Shown here: positions 5,418 through 7,279 of the stretch, in pieces | Layout of the letters: every line of letters starts with the position of its first letter | Position numbering within the stretch: the first letter of the stretch is position 1 | Assembly: GCA_016288175.1 (NCBI GenBank) | Contig: JAEEYN010000149.1 | Span: 1-7,279 of the forward strand | Direction of reading: 5' to 3' | Length of the DNA: 7,279 bases | Origin: Bacillota bacterium | GTDB lineage: Bacteria; Bacillota; Clostridia; Christensenellales; CAG-138 | The notes under the pieces: model-generated | What the model was told of the DNA's origin: nothing | The model's database searches: none | What the model saw: the letters and a program-made list of their open reading frames with translations, nothing else | Translations under genes and position numbers: made by a program

Positions 5418-6770
5418 ATGACAAGCAAACGAGTATTATCCTTCATTGTCTTTCTTTCTCTGTGTCTTACCGCTTTTTCCTGCGTCAGAAACAGGGGAGC
5501 AGAACAGACTGAAACGCCGAACATCGGCACGGAATTTCCGGAAGACAGCAGTACGAATGCTCCTGACAGCAGCACTTCACCGGAACCGCACGATACGCCG
5601 GAGCACGCGGAACCCCTCCGTTACAGCGAGGTTTTTGACCCGCAGACCGATTATGACAATCGCTTCGGAAGGGGCTATGCGAGCATGACGGAAACGCAGG
5701 ATGCTTATTACTTCTGCGCTCCAAAGGGCGAATACTGCCGCTATTATGATAAGGCAGTTGGGGAAAGCGGCGTTCTTTGCGGAAAGCCGGAATGCATGCA
5801 CGACGCCGTAAAGGCGAACAAATCCTGCAATGGCTATATCAGTCACTGCGATTCATGGATCAGCTGCTGCTGCGGCAAGCTGTATTTTGTGAGTGAGAAC
5901 CCGAATAAGCCGGCCGAGTCCTGCCTTTATTGCATGGAGCTTGACGGGACGGGGAGGAAGGAGCTCCTTCGGTTCGATCCGGAGGATCCACATAATTCCG
6001 GGGATGCGTACATCCATCGCGGGAAGCTTTTCAGATTCGGCGCCGGGGAGGTCGTGCGCGAAAGCGTGCCGACGTGGGACTGGTTCTATACCTGCACCGA
6101 TATAGAAACGGGAGAAACGACCGTTATCCGCGAGTTCGAGAGCTCTGCGGATTGCCCGAGACCGGTCCCGTTTTTCTTCGGGGATTACGTCTATGTGATC
6201 GAATCCCGTTTTACGGACAATAAAACGCGGATCCCGCTGGTCGAGATCTTCCGCTGGAGCATAAAGAGCGGAGAGCTTGAAAAAGTCTATTCGGCGCAGG
6301 ATCCGGCGGTCCTCGGCCTCGAATTCACGATCTGGGTCGAGGCGGAAGACGAGATCTATATCGCTCCGACCATGCGGCAGCGCGGCGAGGAACAGTCGAA
6401 ATTCTTCCGCATTTCCGACGGAAGGATAACAAAAACCTTCGCTTTCGGGGAGACGGGCTCCGTCCGCCTTGTTGACGGCGCGGCCGTTGCGGTGAACTTC
6501 CTCGTCGAGGAGGGGACCAATGTTCAGGTCATGGATTTTGAAGGGAACCTGCTCTATAAGGCGGATCTGACGACGGACTTTATCAATAGACTCGGAAGCA
6601 ATATGAAACGGGCGGGCTATATGGCGGTGCTCGGCAGCGCGGATGAGCTGTTCTTCGTTTTCATCGCGGAATATGCGGACAAAAGCCGCGCGGAATGCCT
6701 CGTGCGCTACAAAAAGACGGGAGAAGGGCTCGAAGAGACCCTGCTCTGCGCCGACATAAAGAAACAGTAA
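5418..6770 (+). CDS. Putative lipoprotein with Cys/His-rich segment, possible beta-propeller-like fold
   Basis: This 450-residue secreted lipoprotein has a signal peptide with KR at 4-5, a hydrophobic stretch at 6-20 and lipobox A-F-S-C with Cys22. A Ser/Thr/Pro/Glu-rich, disordered-looking linker covers about 28-66. The globular part (67-450) alternates short beta-like segments such as GKLYFVSE, GKLFRFG, GDYVYVIE and DEIYIAPT. These recurring G/D-x-h-Y/F-h-h units suggest a propeller or related repeat fold, without enzymatic motifs that I recognise. Residues 100-172 are unusually rich in cysteine, including CGKPECMH (121-128), Cys137, Cys144 and Cys150-152. I recall similar CGKPEC-H-containing lipoproteins of unknown function in clostridial genomes, but have not verified this. 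The start has an excellent AAAGGAGG site (5401-5408) 9 nt upstream. The gene has its own promoter and terminator, so it is monocistronic. A role in sensing or binding at the cell surface is speculation. Confidence 0.85.
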   Translation: MTSKRVLSFIVFLSLCLTAFSCVRNRGAEQTETPNIGTEFPEDSSTNAPDSSTSPEPHDTPEHAEPLRYSEVFDPQTDYDNRFGRGYASMTETQDAYYFCAPKGEYCRYYDKAVGESGVLCGKPECMHDAVKANKSCNGYISHCDSWISCCCGKLYFVSENPNKPAESCLYCMELDGTGRKELLRFDPEDPHNSGDAYIHRGKLFRFGAGEVVRESVPTWDWFYTCTDIETGETTVIREFESSADCPRPVPFFFGDYVYVIESRFTDNKTRIPLVEIFRWSIKSGELEKVYSAQDPAVLGLEFTIWVEAEDEIYIAPTMRQRGEEQSKFFRISDGRITKTFAFGETGSVRLVDGAAVAVNFLVEEGTNVQVMDFEGNLLYKADLTTDFINRLGSNMKRAGYMAVLGSADELFFVFIAEYADKSRAECLVRYKKTGEGLEETLLCADIKKQ

Positions 6771-6790
6771 AGTATCGGAAGAAAAAGAAA

Positions 6791-6816
6791 AAGGCACGGG
6801 CGACCGTGCCTTCTTT
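6791..6816 (+). terminator. Rho-independent terminator after the Cys-rich lipoprotein gene
   Basis: AAGGCACGG (6791-6799), GNRA loop GCGA and CCGTGCCTT (6804-6812) make a 9-bp perfect stem, with A-rich sequence before it and TTCTTTATAT at and after its end. It is 20 nt past the stop codon. The stem is the same as that of the terminator at 5246-5276. Confidence 0.92.
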
Positions 6817-6930
6817 ATATCGCACAGGCGCCGGACTGCCTCGTATGCGGCGCGCGGGAGGCCGCGGCGCAGCCCGAAAAGCGGAAGGCACAGCGCTCAT
6901 GATTATATTTGCGCCATTTGATAAAACATA

Positions 6931-6957
6931 AACGCCCGCTATTGAAAACCAGGCGTT
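6931..6957 (+). repeat. Short inverted repeat spanning the -35 box of the exonuclease III promoter
   Basis: AACGCC (6931-6936) and GGCGTT (6952-6957) are perfect 6-bp inverted copies separated by 15 nt that contain the -35 box. They do not match the GAAC-N4-GTTC LexA box of Gram-positive bacteria. It could be an operator, but a 6-bp repeat may arise by chance. Confidence 0.3.
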
Positions 6958-6970
6958 ATTCCTGTATAAT
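6942..6970 (+). promoter_or_regulatory. Sigma-A-type promoter of the exodeoxyribonuclease III gene
   Basis: The -35 box is TTGAAA (6942-6947) and the -10 box is a perfect TATAAT (6965-6970), with the optimal 17-bp spacer. Transcription should begin near 6977, giving a 5' UTR of about 66 nt. That UTR contains an in-frame ATG at 7004 closed by TAA at 7034-7036, so it cannot extend the downstream protein. Confidence 0.85.
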
Positions 6971-7042
6971 TATAAAGTCGGTTAATAGAACCTTGCGGCG
7001 AAAATGCGGGGAAAACGGCCGGCGGGGAGCGGATAAACGAAG

Positions 7043-7279
7043 ATGAAATTCATTTCCTGGAACGTCAACGGCCTCAGAGCCTGCATGGGCAAGGGCTTCG
7101 GCGAGTTTTTCGCCGCGGAGGACGCGGATATCTTCGCTCTGCAGGAAACGAAGCTGCAGGAGGGCCAGATCGACTTCGCGCCGGAGGGCTATCACGCCTA
7201 CTGGCATTACGCCGTGAAGAAGGGCTATTCCGGCACCGCCGTTTTTTCGAAGCAGGAGCCGCTTTCCGTCCGTTACGGC
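7043..7279 (+). CDS. xth: Exodeoxyribonuclease III / AP endonuclease, N-terminal part (3' end outside window)
   Basis: The first 79 codons of an exonuclease III family (XthA/ExoA) enzyme of the endonuclease-exonuclease-phosphatase fold. Members cleave DNA 5' to abasic sites and remove 3' blocking groups in cytoplasmic base excision repair. The start MKFISWNVNGLRA is the canonical N-terminus, with Asn7 of the metal/active-site cluster. LQETK follows with Glu35, the metal-binding glutamate (Glu34 in E. coli XthA). KKGYSGTAVFSK (59-70) is the conserved strand-loop after it. The catalytic Asp and His residues lie beyond the window. ATG 7043 is chosen because it gives the family's standard start. 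The ribosome binding site is weak: GGGGAG at 7024-7029 is about 13 nt away, longer than optimal. The gene sits under its own promoter, apart from the upstream lipoprotein. Confidence 0.95.
   Translation, partial: MKFISWNVNGLRACMGKGFGEFFAAEDADIFALQETKLQEGQIDFAPEGYHAYWHYAVKKGYSGTAVFSKQEPLSVRYG

Noticed and set aside
5853..6797. A 314-codon minus-strand frame opposite the Cys-rich lipoprotein gene.
   Set aside because: The + strand gene has promoter, ribosome binding site, signal peptide and terminator. The antisense frame would begin inside the terminator region and shows no family features.
6817..6930. GC-rich stretch with several CGGCGC/GCGCCG words as a repeat or hidden gene.
   Set aside because: The words do not form a consistent stem or tandem repeat, and none of the short frames has a start signal or recognisable protein.
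6695..6931. A 78-codon + strand frame overlapping the end of the lipoprotein gene and its terminator.
   Set aside because: The product is Arg/Lys-rich, includes the terminator hairpin, lacks a ribosome binding site, and looks like out-of-frame translation.
1..7279. CRISPR arrays, tRNA or rRNA genes, insertion sequences, phage or attachment sites.
   Set aside because: No regularly spaced direct repeats, no cloverleaf-like segments, no transposase or integrase motifs were seen on either strand.

Overview
The window looks like chromosomal DNA from a moderately GC-rich Gram-positive anaerobe of the Clostridia (Oscillospiraceae/Christensenellaceae-like). The reasons are strong AGGAGG-type ribosome binding sites, a probable TTG start, two clostridial-style lipoproteins, AT-rich sigma-A-type promoters set in GC-rich coding DNA, and short GNRA-looped terminators. 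The taxonomic placement is inference. All genes recognised are on the + strand.

Layout. (1) 1-132 is the C-terminal end of a phosphoglucomutase/phosphomannomutase. (2) 178-1056 encodes a lipoprotein carrying a DUF4253 domain, probably cotranscribed with the mutase and closed by a terminator at 1083-1124. (3) 1131-1388 is an unrecognised, coding-looking ORF with no ribosome binding site, most likely a gene remnant. (4) A strong promoter (1385-1412) and a structured leader of about 130 nt with mutually exclusive hairpins precede (5) two tandem ABC exporter half-transporters, 1552-3324 and 3338-5227, 13 nt apart and closed by a terminator at 5246-5276. (6) 5418-6770, with its own promoter, 5' UTR hairpin and terminator, encodes a second lipoprotein with a Cys/His-rich segment. 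(7) After an intergenic stretch (6771-7042) with no gene that I can support, a promoter leads into the start of an exodeoxyribonuclease III gene, cut off by the window edge at 7279.

How the genes relate. The two ABC genes fit a heterodimeric type IV (ABCB-like) exporter of the TM287/288, BmrCD and LmrCD kind. The first subunit has Asp where the catalytic Glu should follow Walker B, and the second has a non-canonical signature (FSAGQ). Together these would make one degenerate and one canonical ATP site. The structured leader suggests conditional expression by an RNA mechanism, as expected for a drug- or stress-induced exporter, but the substrate cannot be read from sequence. The other genes appear to be separate transcription units. 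I see no wholly new multi-gene system. The least explained parts are the exporter leader, the DUF4253 lipoprotein, the Cys-rich lipoprotein and the orphan ORF at 1131-1388.
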